From assembly GCF_019972315.1 (NCBI RefSeq), contig NZ_BLIZ01000001.1, forward strand, positions 62,001 to 126,000: DNA of 64,000 nt, read 5' to 3'. Each line of letters begins with the position of its first letter. The first letter of the stretch is position 1. Positions 1 to 8,572 of the stretch are shown piece after piece. The translations under genes and the position numbers were made by a program. Source of the stretch: Geobacter sp. AOG1 (GTDB lineage Bacteria; Desulfobacterota; Desulfuromonadia; Geobacterales; Geobacteraceae). A model generated the notes under the pieces. It saw only the letters and a list, made by a program, of their open reading frames with translations, was not told where the DNA came from and searched no databases.

Positions 1-1068
1 GCCACCCCGACCGCCATCATGGTCGGGAGCGGCGTGGGACTCGCCCGTGGAATTCTCATCAAACGCGGTTCGGTGCTGGAGAACATCGCCGGCCTGCAGG
101 CGGTCCTTCTCGACAAGACCGGCACCATCACGAGCGGCAGGCCCGCCCTGACCGACCTGCTGGCCGTGCCGTCGGGGGAACCGGACCGGCTCATGGAATA
201 CCTGGCAGCGGCCGAATCCCGATCCAACCACCCCCTGGCCCAGGCCGCCCTGGAAGCTGCCGCAGCCAGAGCGATACGGCCCGGCTCCGTTGACGGCTAC
301 GAGGAGCGGGAGGGTTTTGGCGTTTCCTGCACCTACAACGGCAACAGGGTCCTTGCCGGCAGCGCCCGGTTCATGGAAGAGACGGGCATCACCATCGGCC
401 CCTTCGCAGCGGAGGCTGACCGGCTGGCCGACGCGGGTAAATCGCTCATCTACGTGTCCGTGGAAGGCAAGCTGGCAGGGGTGGCAGCCTTTGCCGACCA
501 GGTCAGGGAAAGTTCCATCCGGTCGGTGGCGGCACTGAAGCAGATGGGGATCGCCACGTACATGATTACGGGGGACAACCGACTTGTGGCAGAGACGGTA
601 GCGGGCCAGGCAGGGGTGGACGGCTTCGAGGCCGAGGTGCTGCCGGGCCGCAAGCAGCAGGTGGTAAAGGAATACCAGCAGAAGGGGTATTACGTCGCCA
701 TGGTAGGTGACGGCATCAACGACGCCCCCGCCCTGGCCCAGGCCGATGTGGGAATCGCCATCGGCGGCGGCGCCGACGTGGCAAAGGAGACCGGCGACAT
801 CATCCTGGTACGGGACGACCTCATGGACGTGGTGGCTGCCATTCGTCTGGGGAAGGCGACCCTGGCGCGGATCAAGCAGAACCTTTTCTGGGCGCTCTTC
901 TATAACATCCTCGGCATCCCCGTCGCCGCAGGCGCTCTCTACTACCCCTTCGGCATCACCCTCAAACCGGAATTCGCAGGTCTGGCCATGGCCTTCTCGT
1001 CGGTGTCGGTCGTCGCCAACTCGCTCCTTCTCAAGCGGGTTGGCCGGCATCTGAGGGATGACCGGTAG
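1..1068 (+). CDS. copA: Copper-translocating P-type ATPase, C-terminal part (5' end outside window)
   Basis: Partial gene. The reading frame is open from base 1, so the start lies upstream. What remains covers the phosphorylation, nucleotide-binding and last membrane segments of a P1B-ATPase that exports Cu(I) across the inner membrane. The phosphorylation motif DKTGTIT is at about 112-132 and the hinge motif GDGINDAP at about 706-729. The last membrane part has YN (FYNILGIPVAAG) and MAFSSVSV, the metal-site pattern of Cu+ ATPases in helices 7 and 8. The missing N-terminus would carry the CPC helix and any heavy-metal-associated domains. A rhodanese gene follows 20 bp downstream. Family assignment is firm; copper specificity rests on the YN...MxxSS residues. 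Confidence 0.88.
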   Translation, partial: ATPTAIMVGSGVGLARGILIKRGSVLENIAGLQAVLLDKTGTITSGRPALTDLLAVPSGEPDRLMEYLAAAESRSNHPLAQAALEAAAARAIRPGSVDGYEEREGFGVSCTYNGNRVLAGSARFMEETGITIGPFAAEADRLADAGKSLIYVSVEGKLAGVAAFADQVRESSIRSVAALKQMGIATYMITGDNRLVAETVAGQAGVDGFEAEVLPGRKQQVVKEYQQKGYYVAMVGDGINDAPALAQADVGIAIGGGADVAKETGDIILVRDDLMDVVAAIRLGKATLARIKQNLFWALFYNILGIPVAAGALYYPFGITLKPEFAGLAMAFSSVSVVANSLLLKRVGRHLRDDR

Positions 1069-1088
1069 GCCGGGAAGGAAACGAACCC

Positions 1089-1607
1089 ATGCACCAGGGC
1101 ATCACCAGACTTCTGCGGGAAATGGCCGGCATCTGCCTCGTGGCGATCGCCATCGGGCTTGCCTGGAACCACCAGCTTCTCCACAACGCACGGACCGGCA
1201 ACGCTCCGCCCGGCTCCACCGCACCGGCATCGGCACCAAGGGGCCAATCGGGACAGGAGCAACAAGTAGTTCCGCTCCCCCTCGGCCTCATGCAGGTAAA
1301 GGAGTTCCTCGACAGGAAGGAAGCGGTCATCGTGGACGCCCGGGACAAAGCTGCCTTTGCCGCCGGCCACATAACCGGCGCGGTTTCACTCCCCCTCGGC
1401 GAGGCGGCTGGCCGGCTGGCCGATTTCGCAAAACGCTACCCCTCCACCACCCTGCTGGTAGTCTACTGTAACGGCTATGACTGCCACGACAGCCACAACC
1501 TGGCCAACAAGCTCATCGCTGCCGGCTACCCGACAGTATTCGTCTTTGAAGGGGGTTTTCCCGAATGGCAGTCTGCCGGCTACCCGGTAACAGGAGGGAC
1601 CCCATGA
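1089..1607 (+). CDS. Membrane-anchored rhodanese-domain protein
   Basis: 172 aa. An N-terminal hydrophobic segment (residues about 12-27) anchors or exports the protein. A single rhodanese domain fills the second half. The active-site loop reads VVYCNGYDC, so the catalytic Cys is followed five residues later by a second Cys, followed by a typical GGFPEW end. Rhodaneses move sulfane sulfur or act as sulfur or redox carriers; the substrate cannot be read here. An AAGGA site lies about 10 bp before the ATG. The stop codon overlaps the next start (ATGA), so it is probably translationally coupled to the MauE-like gene and cotranscribed with copA. A role in periplasmic thiol or metal-sulfur chemistry is inference. 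Confidence 0.85.
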   Translation: MHQGITRLLREMAGICLVAIAIGLAWNHQLLHNARTGNAPPGSTAPASAPRGQSGQEQQVVPLPLGLMQVKEFLDRKEAVIVDARDKAAFAAGHITGAVSLPLGEAAGRLADFAKRYPSTTLLVVYCNGYDCHDSHNLANKLIAAGYPTVFVFEGGFPEWQSAGYPVTGGTP

Positions 1608-2032
1608 CCACTACCGCCGGCAAATATCTCTCCACCATTGTCCGCATTGTCCTGGGGCTTGTGTTCCTCTATGCGGGAGTCCTGAAGATTATCGACCCGA
1701 CCGCCTTCGCCGGCAACATCGCCGCGTACCGAATACTCCCCTACTTCGGCAACTACCTGGTAGCCGCCACTCTCCCCTGGTTGGAAGCCATCTGCGGCCT
1801 GCTGCTGATCTTTGGCTGGCGAGCACGAAGCGCGGCCGCCATTATCTGTATCCTGAACGGGGTGTTCATGATCGCCCTCGCTTCGGCCGTCCTGCGAGGG
1901 CTGGACATCGACTGCGGCTGCTTTCAGCAGGGGGGAGACAAGACCTCCGCCTGGTCTGCCCTGGGGCGCGACGTCGTACTCCTTGCCATGGCACTTTCCC
2001 TGCTTGGGCGAGGTCGCCGGCGATCCCCCTGA
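1604..2032 (+). CDS. MauE/DoxX-like four-helix membrane protein
   Basis: 142 aa starting at the ATG at 1604, preceded by AGGAGGGA and overlapping the rhodanese stop; a longer frame from 1565 has no such site. The protein is mostly four hydrophobic helices, with the family signature YAGVLKIIDP near the N-terminus and a DIDCGCF motif between helices 3 and 4. The CxC pair resembles MauE/DoxX-like proteins that work with thiol-disulfide partners. Its pairing with a rhodanese is typical of Geobacter-like genomes. Probable role: a membrane redox or sulfur-relay partner of the upstream rhodanese. The exact reaction is unknown. Confidence 0.75.
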   Translation: MTTTAGKYLSTIVRIVLGLVFLYAGVLKIIDPTAFAGNIAAYRILPYFGNYLVAATLPWLEAICGLLLIFGWRARSAAAIICILNGVFMIALASAVLRGLDIDCGCFQQGGDKTSAWSALGRDVVLLAMALSLLGRGRRRSP

Positions 2033-2040
2033 GCGGTGAC

Positions 2041-2069
2041 TTGAAGTTTGGCGGGAAATGGTGTAGGAT
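2041..2069 (+). promoter_or_regulatory. Candidate sigma-70 promoter of plsY
   Basis: TTGAAG at 2041-2046 and TAGGAT at 2064-2069 are separated by 17 bp, about 43 bp before the GTG start of plsY. Each box matches four of six consensus bases. Its position between the end of the upstream operon and plsY fits. Confidence 0.4.
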
Positions 2070-2111
2070 GCGGGCCGTTTTCATTAATCCACGCCCGCTA
2101 CGGAGCCTCAC

Positions 2112-2699
<588 letters not shown>

Positions 2700-2770
2700 C
2701 AAAACCGGTTTCCTGCCGTGAAATCACTGGCCAGGATGAAGTCACCATCGCGCCAGCCGGGGATTTAGGC

Positions 2771-2819
2771 TTGACATGGGACGCGTTATGGCCTAGAGAT
2801 ATGGATACGAAATATCTCT
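2771..2819 (+). promoter_or_regulatory. mltG promoter with overlapping inverted repeat
   Basis: TTGACA at 2771-2776, a 17-bp spacer and TAGAGA at 2794-2799 form a good sigma-70 promoter. A perfect 8-bp inverted repeat, AGAGATAT (2795-2802) and ATATCTCT (2812-2819) with a 9-bp loop, covers the -10 box and the expected start point. A run of T follows it. It could be an operator or a start-site hairpin. Confidence 0.5.
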
Positions 2820-2864
2820 TTTATTCTGGTGTGCATTGAAACACTGCATTACGTTACCCTGTCA

Positions 2865-3950
2865 ATGAAAGCATCGTGGCGAAAGAAACGGCAACGGTTG
2901 GCAATCTGCATACTGGCGGCCGTCCTGCTCACTCTGGCGTGCAGCTTTGGGATGTTTGTGTTCGTTCCGGCCGGCACCGGCAAGCGCGTTGAAGTGGTGG
3001 AACTGGCACCGGGGGCGCCCTTCCGACGCATCGCCGCCGATCTGGAAGAAAAGCGGATCATAACCAGCGGAAGACTGTTCGTGCTCCTTGCGAGGCTGCG
3101 CGGTGCCACCGCAAAGGTCCAGGCAGGCCCCTATCAGGTGAGCGACGGCATGACTCCCGGGGAGATTCTTGACCGGATGGTAACTGGTGACGTCTATGTG
3201 CAGCGGTTCGCCGTGCCGGAAGGATACTCCATTTACCAGATTGCCGAACTGCTGGAAGGCCGCCGGCTGTTTCCCAAGGGAGAGTTCCTCAGGGCATGCG
3301 CTGACCGCCAGTTCCTGGCGGAGTTGGGAATTCCCGCCCGGAGCGCCGAAGGGTACCTCTATCCGAGCACCTACAACATACCCCCCGGCACCACCCCGGC
3401 GCAACTCATCCGCCAGATGGTGGAACAGTTCGACAAGGTCTTTGGGCAAAAGTTCGCGTCGCGGGTCGGTGCTGCCGGCTTGAGCAAGGGAGAACTGGTG
3501 ACAATGGCGTCCATGATCGAAAAAGAAGCCGTCATCCCGGAAGAGCGCCCCCTCATCGCCTCGGTCTTCCTCAACCGGCTCCGGAGCAGGATGCCGCTTC
3601 AGAGTGACCCGACCGCCGTCTACGGGGTCCGGGCCTTTGCCGGCTCCGTCAGTCGGCGGGACATCCAGCGCGTATCACCCTACAACACCTACCTGATCAA
3701 GGGGCTTCCTCCCGGCCCCATAGGCAACCCCGGGAGCGACGCCATAGAGGCGGTACTCAATCCGGCCCAGACCGCCTATTACTATTTCGTGGCCAAGAAG
3801 GATGGCAGTCACCATTTTTCCGCCACCCTCGCTGAACATAATCGCGCCGTAAACAGGTATCTCAAATCGGCAGCGGCCCCAAATTCCCCATCCTCCGGGT
3901 CAGTTGCAGGGTATCAGAATGACCGCCCGAATCTTACTGGCAGAAGATAA
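2865..3950 (+). CDS. mltG: Endolytic murein transglycosylase MltG (YceG-like)
   Basis: 361 aa from the ATG at 2865; a GTG at 2829 would add 12 residues. Neither start has a clear ribosome site. The ATG is preferred because a short basic stretch and a single membrane helix then begin the protein. MltG cleaves nascent glycan strands and so terminates peptidoglycan polymerisation. After the helix comes a LysM-like segment and the YceG domain. The catalytic Glu lies in MASMIEKEA, and the conserved LQSDPTAVYG and SPYNTY motifs follow. The 3' end overlaps the start of the next gene by 32 bp, so the two are likely cotranscribed. Confidence 0.9.
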   Translation: MKASWRKKRQRLAICILAAVLLTLACSFGMFVFVPAGTGKRVEVVELAPGAPFRRIAADLEEKRIITSGRLFVLLARLRGATAKVQAGPYQVSDGMTPGEILDRMVTGDVYVQRFAVPEGYSIYQIAELLEGRRLFPKGEFLRACADRQFLAELGIPARSAEGYLYPSTYNIPPGTTPAQLIRQMVEQFDKVFGQKFASRVGAAGLSKGELVTMASMIEKEAVIPEERPLIASVFLNRLRSRMPLQSDPTAVYGVRAFAGSVSRRDIQRVSPYNTYLIKGLPPGPIGNPGSDAIEAVLNPAQTAYYYFVAKKDGSHHFSATLAEHNRAVNRYLKSAAAPNSPSSGSVAGYQNDRPNLTGRR

Positions 3951-5859
3951 CGAATCCCTGTCCCAGATGCTCCAGAAGTTCCTGGCTGGGCAGGGATACG
4001 AGGTGGTTGCGGTCAGGACCGGACTGGAAGTCCTGCAGTCCCTTACTGCCGGCAGTCTTGACCTCCTCATCCTCGACCTGCGCCTCCCGGGACTGAGCGG
4101 TGCAGACGTACTGCAGAAACTCCGCAAGTCGGAGAAATGGGCAGAATTCCCGGTAATCGTCATTACCGGCGTCTACAAGGGAGACAAGTACGCCGAAGCA
4201 GCCCGGCGCCTCGGCGTGAAGCATTACCTTGAAAAACCGTTCACCCAGCAGGCATTCATAAACGCAGTGCAGTCGACGTTGCAGGATTCCCCCCCCACGA
4301 AGGATGCAACGACGTTGCGCGATCTTCTGGTAGAGATCTACGAAACGGGCAAAAGCGGAGTTCTTGCCTTCCCCCAGGGTTCGCCCGTTGCGTTCCTCAA
4401 GGGGGAGCCGGTCTCCTTCGTGTCAGAGGGGAAGGGGGACTTCCGGGACCACCTCGTGGCACGGGGCAAAATCACCCTAGCTGACCGGAATGCATTTCTT
4501 GCCGGAGATGAAGAACGGCTGCTCCTCACCCAAGCAGGTCTCCTCACCTATGACGAACTCGTTGAGGAATCCCGTCTCTTTCTCACCAAGAAACTGGTAG
4601 ATGCACTGGACGTTAAGAGCGGCATCGGTTTCAGCGAGGGGATGCCGCCACTGGAGGTCCCCCTCGTTCCCATCTCCATTCCCCATCTTATCTACGAAGC
4701 AAGCAAGAGCCGTGGCAACCAGTTGCATGGGCAGGCCTTCGTGGAGCGCTTCGCGGGCTGTTATCCGGCACGCACGCCGCTATTTTTCAGGCGCGCCAAC
4801 CTTGTCACCATGCGTAAGGGAGACATCGAGCTTCTGGAACTCATGGACGGACAGAAGACCCTGCAACAGATAATTGCCAGGGGAACGGTCGCCTATGAAG
4901 CAGCCGCCTTCTTCCATTTCCTCCATTCTCTCGGCATGCTGGCCATACACGAGAAACCGACCACCAACGCCACTGCCGACTTCCCCCAGAAGGACCTGTT
5001 CAATCGCCCTCTGGAAGAAATCACCGCCGAAGACGGACAAGCTGTAGGATTCGATGACCTGGTGGACGAACTCTCGGACACCGTCGAACTGGCGGTGGGG
5101 AGCGAAGGAATGGCCTCGCCTCTCTCAAGCGACGAGATCGGCTTCGAACAGGCCGTACAGCGCGACCATGCGTTCATCAAGGACAAGAACTACTATGAGT
5201 TGTTCGGCCTCTCCTCGAACAGCTTCAGCTTCAATGCCCTGAAAGAGGCTTATTTTTCCAAGACACGCCAGTATTCGCCGGAAAAATTCATGGAGTTGTC
5301 GGGAGCGACCCAGAGCTTAGCCCAGGATGTACTCGCCGTCTACGCCAACGCCTACAATACCCTTTCCAGCGTCGTTGCAAAAGAGCGCTACGACGAGATG
5401 CTCAATGCCGACAGGGTGGGACTCGATGGCCGCCAGGACGACAAGTTGCAGGCCAAGATCCAGTTCCAGTCGGGCAAGGTTTTCCTGGAAATGGGGGAAT
5501 TCGAAAACGCCCAGAAGGCACTTCAGGACTCGTTCACCCTGGAGCCGGACAACCCGCAGCACTGTGCCTACCTTGCCTGGGCGATCTACAACAATCCGGC
5601 CAGCAAAAACTCCAAGGCAGCACAGGAAAGAGCCCGCATGCTTCTGGCAAAGTCAGTCCAGATCGGCAAAGTCGCCGAGGCATTCGCTTTCCGTGGATGG
5701 ATGCTTCTCGACGAGGGTCGGGATGGGCTGGCGGAGGGGGAGTTCCAGAAGGCACTCCGCATAAATCCCAAGGACTCTTACGCAGGCAAGGGGATCAGGC
5801 AGATTACGGAGAAACGGGAAGCGGAAAGCAAAGGGTTCTTCCGGAAAATTTTCGGCTGA
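3919..5859 (+). CDS. Response regulator with DUF4388-like region, degenerate J-domain and TPR-like tail
   Basis: 646 aa from the ATG at 3919, inside the end of mltG; a TTG at 3904 is less likely. Residues 1-120 are a receiver domain with ED near the N-terminus, phospho-acceptor Asp53 (LLILDLRLPG) and Lys in LEKPFT. A middle region of about 270 residues resembles the DUF4388/PatA-type domains common in Geobacter regulators. A DnaJ-like segment starts near residue 425 (NYYELFGL...KERYDEML), but the HPD tripeptide that activates DnaK is replaced by YSP. TPR-like helices form the C-terminus. There is no DNA-binding domain, so the output is probably protein-protein contact. No sensor kinase is nearby. 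Its real function is unknown. Confidence 0.8.
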   Translation: MTARILLAEDNESLSQMLQKFLAGQGYEVVAVRTGLEVLQSLTAGSLDLLILDLRLPGLSGADVLQKLRKSEKWAEFPVIVITGVYKGDKYAEAARRLGVKHYLEKPFTQQAFINAVQSTLQDSPPTKDATTLRDLLVEIYETGKSGVLAFPQGSPVAFLKGEPVSFVSEGKGDFRDHLVARGKITLADRNAFLAGDEERLLLTQAGLLTYDELVEESRLFLTKKLVDALDVKSGIGFSEGMPPLEVPLVPISIPHLIYEASKSRGNQLHGQAFVERFAGCYPARTPLFFRRANLVTMRKGDIELLELMDGQKTLQQIIARGTVAYEAAAFFHFLHSLGMLAIHEKPTTNATADFPQKDLFNRPLEEITAEDGQAVGFDDLVDELSDTVELAVGSEGMASPLSSDEIGFEQAVQRDHAFIKDKNYYELFGLSSNSFSFNALKEAYFSKTRQYSPEKFMELSGATQSLAQDVLAVYANAYNTLSSVVAKERYDEMLNADRVGLDGRQDDKLQAKIQFQSGKVFLEMGEFENAQKALQDSFTLEPDNPQHCAYLAWAIYNNPASKNSKAAQERARMLLAKSVQIGKVAEAFAFRGWMLLDEGRDGLAEGEFQKALRINPKDSYAGKGIRQITEKREAESKGFFRKIFG

Positions 5860-5877
5860 GTATCGAATCCACTCAAC

Positions 5878-5912
5878 AAAAAACCCCCGGGCATGACTGC
5901 CCGGGGGTTTTT
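5878..5912. terminator. Bidirectional rho-independent terminator
   Basis: A strong hairpin with arms ACCCCCGGGCA and TGCCCGGGGGT and a TGAC loop is flanked by an A-run on the left and a T-run on the right. It sits between the convergent response-regulator and sfrA genes and can serve both. Confidence 0.85.
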
Positions 5913-5936
5913 CATTTCACGGGCATCTACCCCGAT

Positions 5937-8456
5937 CTACCCTTTCTCCACCGTGACGCCGACAAAGTTGGTACCTGTCGGGAGAAGTGCATTGGCGTTC
6001 AGGTCGGTGAAGTGGTGGGGAGCGAAGAGGATCCCCGACTGGAGCCTGCTGCTCACCTTAGCCGGACCACTCATGCTGCCGACTGGCGAGCTGACCTTCA
6101 CCTTGGCTCCGTCTGCAATACCGATCCGGTCAGCATCGCCGGCAGCGATTTCAATGTATCCCTCGGCCGAAACGGTAAGGTTGTTCTCCGAGGCCGTGGA
6201 CATGGTCCCGTTGTGGAAGCCGATGGCACCGACAACCAGGGTGAAAGGTTGCTTGCCAACCGCCGGAATCGACTGCAAGGAGCCAAAATCGTAGGCAGAA
6301 GGCGCAGGCGGCATGGTCTTGACAAGCCCCGAGCAACGGCCGTCGCGCATCTGGCAGCTGCCAGCGTAGATACCTGTCACGTCCTTCATCTCGGCAGTAA
6401 CCTCGGCGACGTTGCGGGCATGAGGCTTGCCGGTCAGGCGGCTGTACACCTCTGCCAGAATGTCCCAATCCTCACGTGCTTCGCCCGGAGGGGTAACGGC
6501 ACGGTTCAGGCATTGGACCCGGTTGTCGGGGGTCGTGAACGAACCGCTCTTCTCGGCGGCCGCAGCACCGGGGAAAACCACATGGGCCATGGAAGTGAGG
6601 TCGCTGCCCTGGATATCCTGGACGATAAGCAGATCGAGCTTCGCCAGGGCAGCCCGGATACGGGTATTTTCCGGGAAAGACACGAGGGGGTTACAGCCCA
6701 GCAGGTAGAGAGCCTTGATGCTCCCCTGCTCGATTCCCGAGACAATCTGCCAGAGGTCCTTGCCGGGAGCGGCGGCCGGCTTGTAGCCGGGGAGGAAGTC
6801 GGGACTGACCCCCATGTCGAGCATCCCCTGGATATTGTTCTTCTGCTCTACCGGGAAAATGCCCCCCCGCTCACCGGCAGGCGCACCGAGAACCAGGGCG
6901 AGGTCGGCAATGGCACGGACCGCGTCGCTGCAGGCAGCACCACGGATAACGTCGGCGCCGAAGACGATTGCCACGTCGGTCTTCCCTCCCAGATAACGGG
7001 CGGCATCGAGCAGTTCAGCCTCAGTGACTCCCGCTGCGCCAGCCAGATCTGCCAGGGAGTGGCCCGCCAGGGAGTTTTTCAGAGCGTCGATACCGCTCGT
7101 CCGGGTGGCAATAAAGTCCTTGTTCTCAAGCCCTTCGGCAATAATGGCCTTGACAAGTCCGGCAACCAGGGCAATTTCGGTGCCGGGGCGATAGTTAAGG
7201 TGTATATTGGCGAACTTCTTCAGCTTCACGCTACGCGAGTTGGCCAGCACCAGTCGGGCGTCATTCTTGGTGGCAGCCTTGATAACCCGGTACTCCATAC
7301 CGGTAGACTCGGCATTCAGGTCACATCCCAGCACCAGTATGGCACCGGCACGGTCGAGCCGGTCGATGGGCGTTCCGGACCCGCTGCTGCCGAGGCGCTC
7401 CCAAAGGATCGTTTTGGTCTGCGCATAGCCGAGACGGGCTTCCGAGTCTATATTGCCGGTGCCGACCCCCTCTCGCAGGAGCTTCTGGAAGAGGAAACTC
7501 TCCTCGTTGGTCACCCGGGGAGAACCGATGCCGGCAACAGCAGACGCTCCGTGGGCCTTGACGATTTCCTGCAGCTTGCCAACGGCAAAGGCCATGGCCC
7601 CGTTCCAGTCGCTTTTGGCGCCGCCGACCAATGGCACGTTGAGCCGACCGGCAGAGTTCAGATAGCTGTAACCGAAGCGGCCATTGATGCAGAGATTGCC
7701 GCTGTTGTAGGTACTGTCGTCACTGGTAACCCGCTCCACGCGGTTGTTGCGGGAGTGGTACTCGATCTGACACCCGGTGGAGCAGAATCCGCAGACGCTC
7801 TTGGTTACCGTGAACGACCAGGGCCGGCCGCGGAACTTGAACGGCTTGCTGATAAGCGTTCCCGTCGGGCAGGCAGCGATGCAGTTACCACAGAATTCGC
7901 ACTGGAGAGACTTGCCGTCCACCGTGTCGATAATGGTGGCTTCCCCGCGGTTGACCACGGCGATGGCATCACAGCCGACGATCTCATGGTCGACCTTGAC
8001 ACATTTTTCGCAGAGGATGCAGCGGTTCGGATCGCTTTCCAGAAGGGACCAGTCATAGCGAATCTGCCGCCGCTCCAGAACCGCCGAATACTCCTGCTTC
8101 GCCACGTCCAGTTTGTAGCAGGAATCCTGCAGATCACATTCGCCGCCAGCGTCGCAGACCGGGCAGTCGAGGGGGTGGTTGACGAGCATCAACTCCATCA
8201 CCTTCTGGCGGATGGCAAAGAGCCTTTCCGACTGGGTAGTGACCTTGATCCCTTCCTTGACCGGCGTGTTGCAGGCGGTCATGGTGCGGTCAACCCCTTC
8301 GACCTCCACCGCACAGACCCGGCAGGCCCCCGTCGGAGAAACCTTCTCCAGCCAGCAGAGGGTCGGGATCTTGATGCCAAGCTGGTTGGCAGCTTCGAGA
8401 ATGGTGGTGCCCGCAGGAACCGTTACGTTCCTGCCGTCGATTGTCAGACTGACCAT
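5937..8456 (-). CDS. sfrA: SfrA-like NAD(P)H oxidoreductase alpha subunit (NuoG-type iron-sulfur/molybdopterin fold)
   Basis: 839 aa. The N-terminus is a 2Fe-2S ferredoxin domain (CWLEKVSPTGACRVC, then TAC). Next comes the NuoG-type HxxxCxxC segment (HPLDCPVCDAGGECDLQ), two 4Fe-4S sets (CILCEKC..., CEFCGNCIAACP), and a further Cys group (CGFCSTGC) before a molybdopterin-oxidoreductase fold. This is the architecture of complex I subunit G and of SfrA, the large subunit of the cytoplasmic SfrAB enzyme of Geobacter, described as a soluble Fe(III) reductase and later tied to NADPH balance during acetate use. sfrB lies just upstream on the same strand with a 116-bp gap. The 3' end runs to a bidirectional terminator. 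The SfrA name rests on architecture plus the sfrB partner. Confidence 0.85.
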   Translation of the reverse strand: MVSLTIDGRNVTVPAGTTILEAANQLGIKIPTLCWLEKVSPTGACRVCAVEVEGVDRTMTACNTPVKEGIKVTTQSERLFAIRQKVMELMLVNHPLDCPVCDAGGECDLQDSCYKLDVAKQEYSAVLERRQIRYDWSLLESDPNRCILCEKCVKVDHEIVGCDAIAVVNRGEATIIDTVDGKSLQCEFCGNCIAACPTGTLISKPFKFRGRPWSFTVTKSVCGFCSTGCQIEYHSRNNRVERVTSDDSTYNSGNLCINGRFGYSYLNSAGRLNVPLVGGAKSDWNGAMAFAVGKLQEIVKAHGASAVAGIGSPRVTNEESFLFQKLLREGVGTGNIDSEARLGYAQTKTILWERLGSSGSGTPIDRLDRAGAILVLGCDLNAESTGMEYRVIKAATKNDARLVLANSRSVKLKKFANIHLNYRPGTEIALVAGLVKAIIAEGLENKDFIATRTSGIDALKNSLAGHSLADLAGAAGVTEAELLDAARYLGGKTDVAIVFGADVIRGAACSDAVRAIADLALVLGAPAGERGGIFPVEQKNNIQGMLDMGVSPDFLPGYKPAAAPGKDLWQIVSGIEQGSIKALYLLGCNPLVSFPENTRIRAALAKLDLLIVQDIQGSDLTSMAHVVFPGAAAAEKSGSFTTPDNRVQCLNRAVTPPGEAREDWDILAEVYSRLTGKPHARNVAEVTAEMKDVTGIYAGSCQMRDGRCSGLVKTMPPAPSAYDFGSLQSIPAVGKQPFTLVVGAIGFHNGTMSTASENNLTVSAEGYIEIAAGDADRIGIADGAKVKVSSPVGSMSGPAKVSSRLQSGILFAPHHFTDLNANALLPTGTNFVGVTVEKG

Positions 8457-8572
8457 ATGATTTCACCCCTGAAAACCCGGCAAAAGGCTGAAGGCAAAAG
8501 ATTCAAGGCGCAGTGCCCGCGAATCCTCAACTCTCAGCCCCGTTCCGAGATGGTATCGTTAACTGTGTGCTT

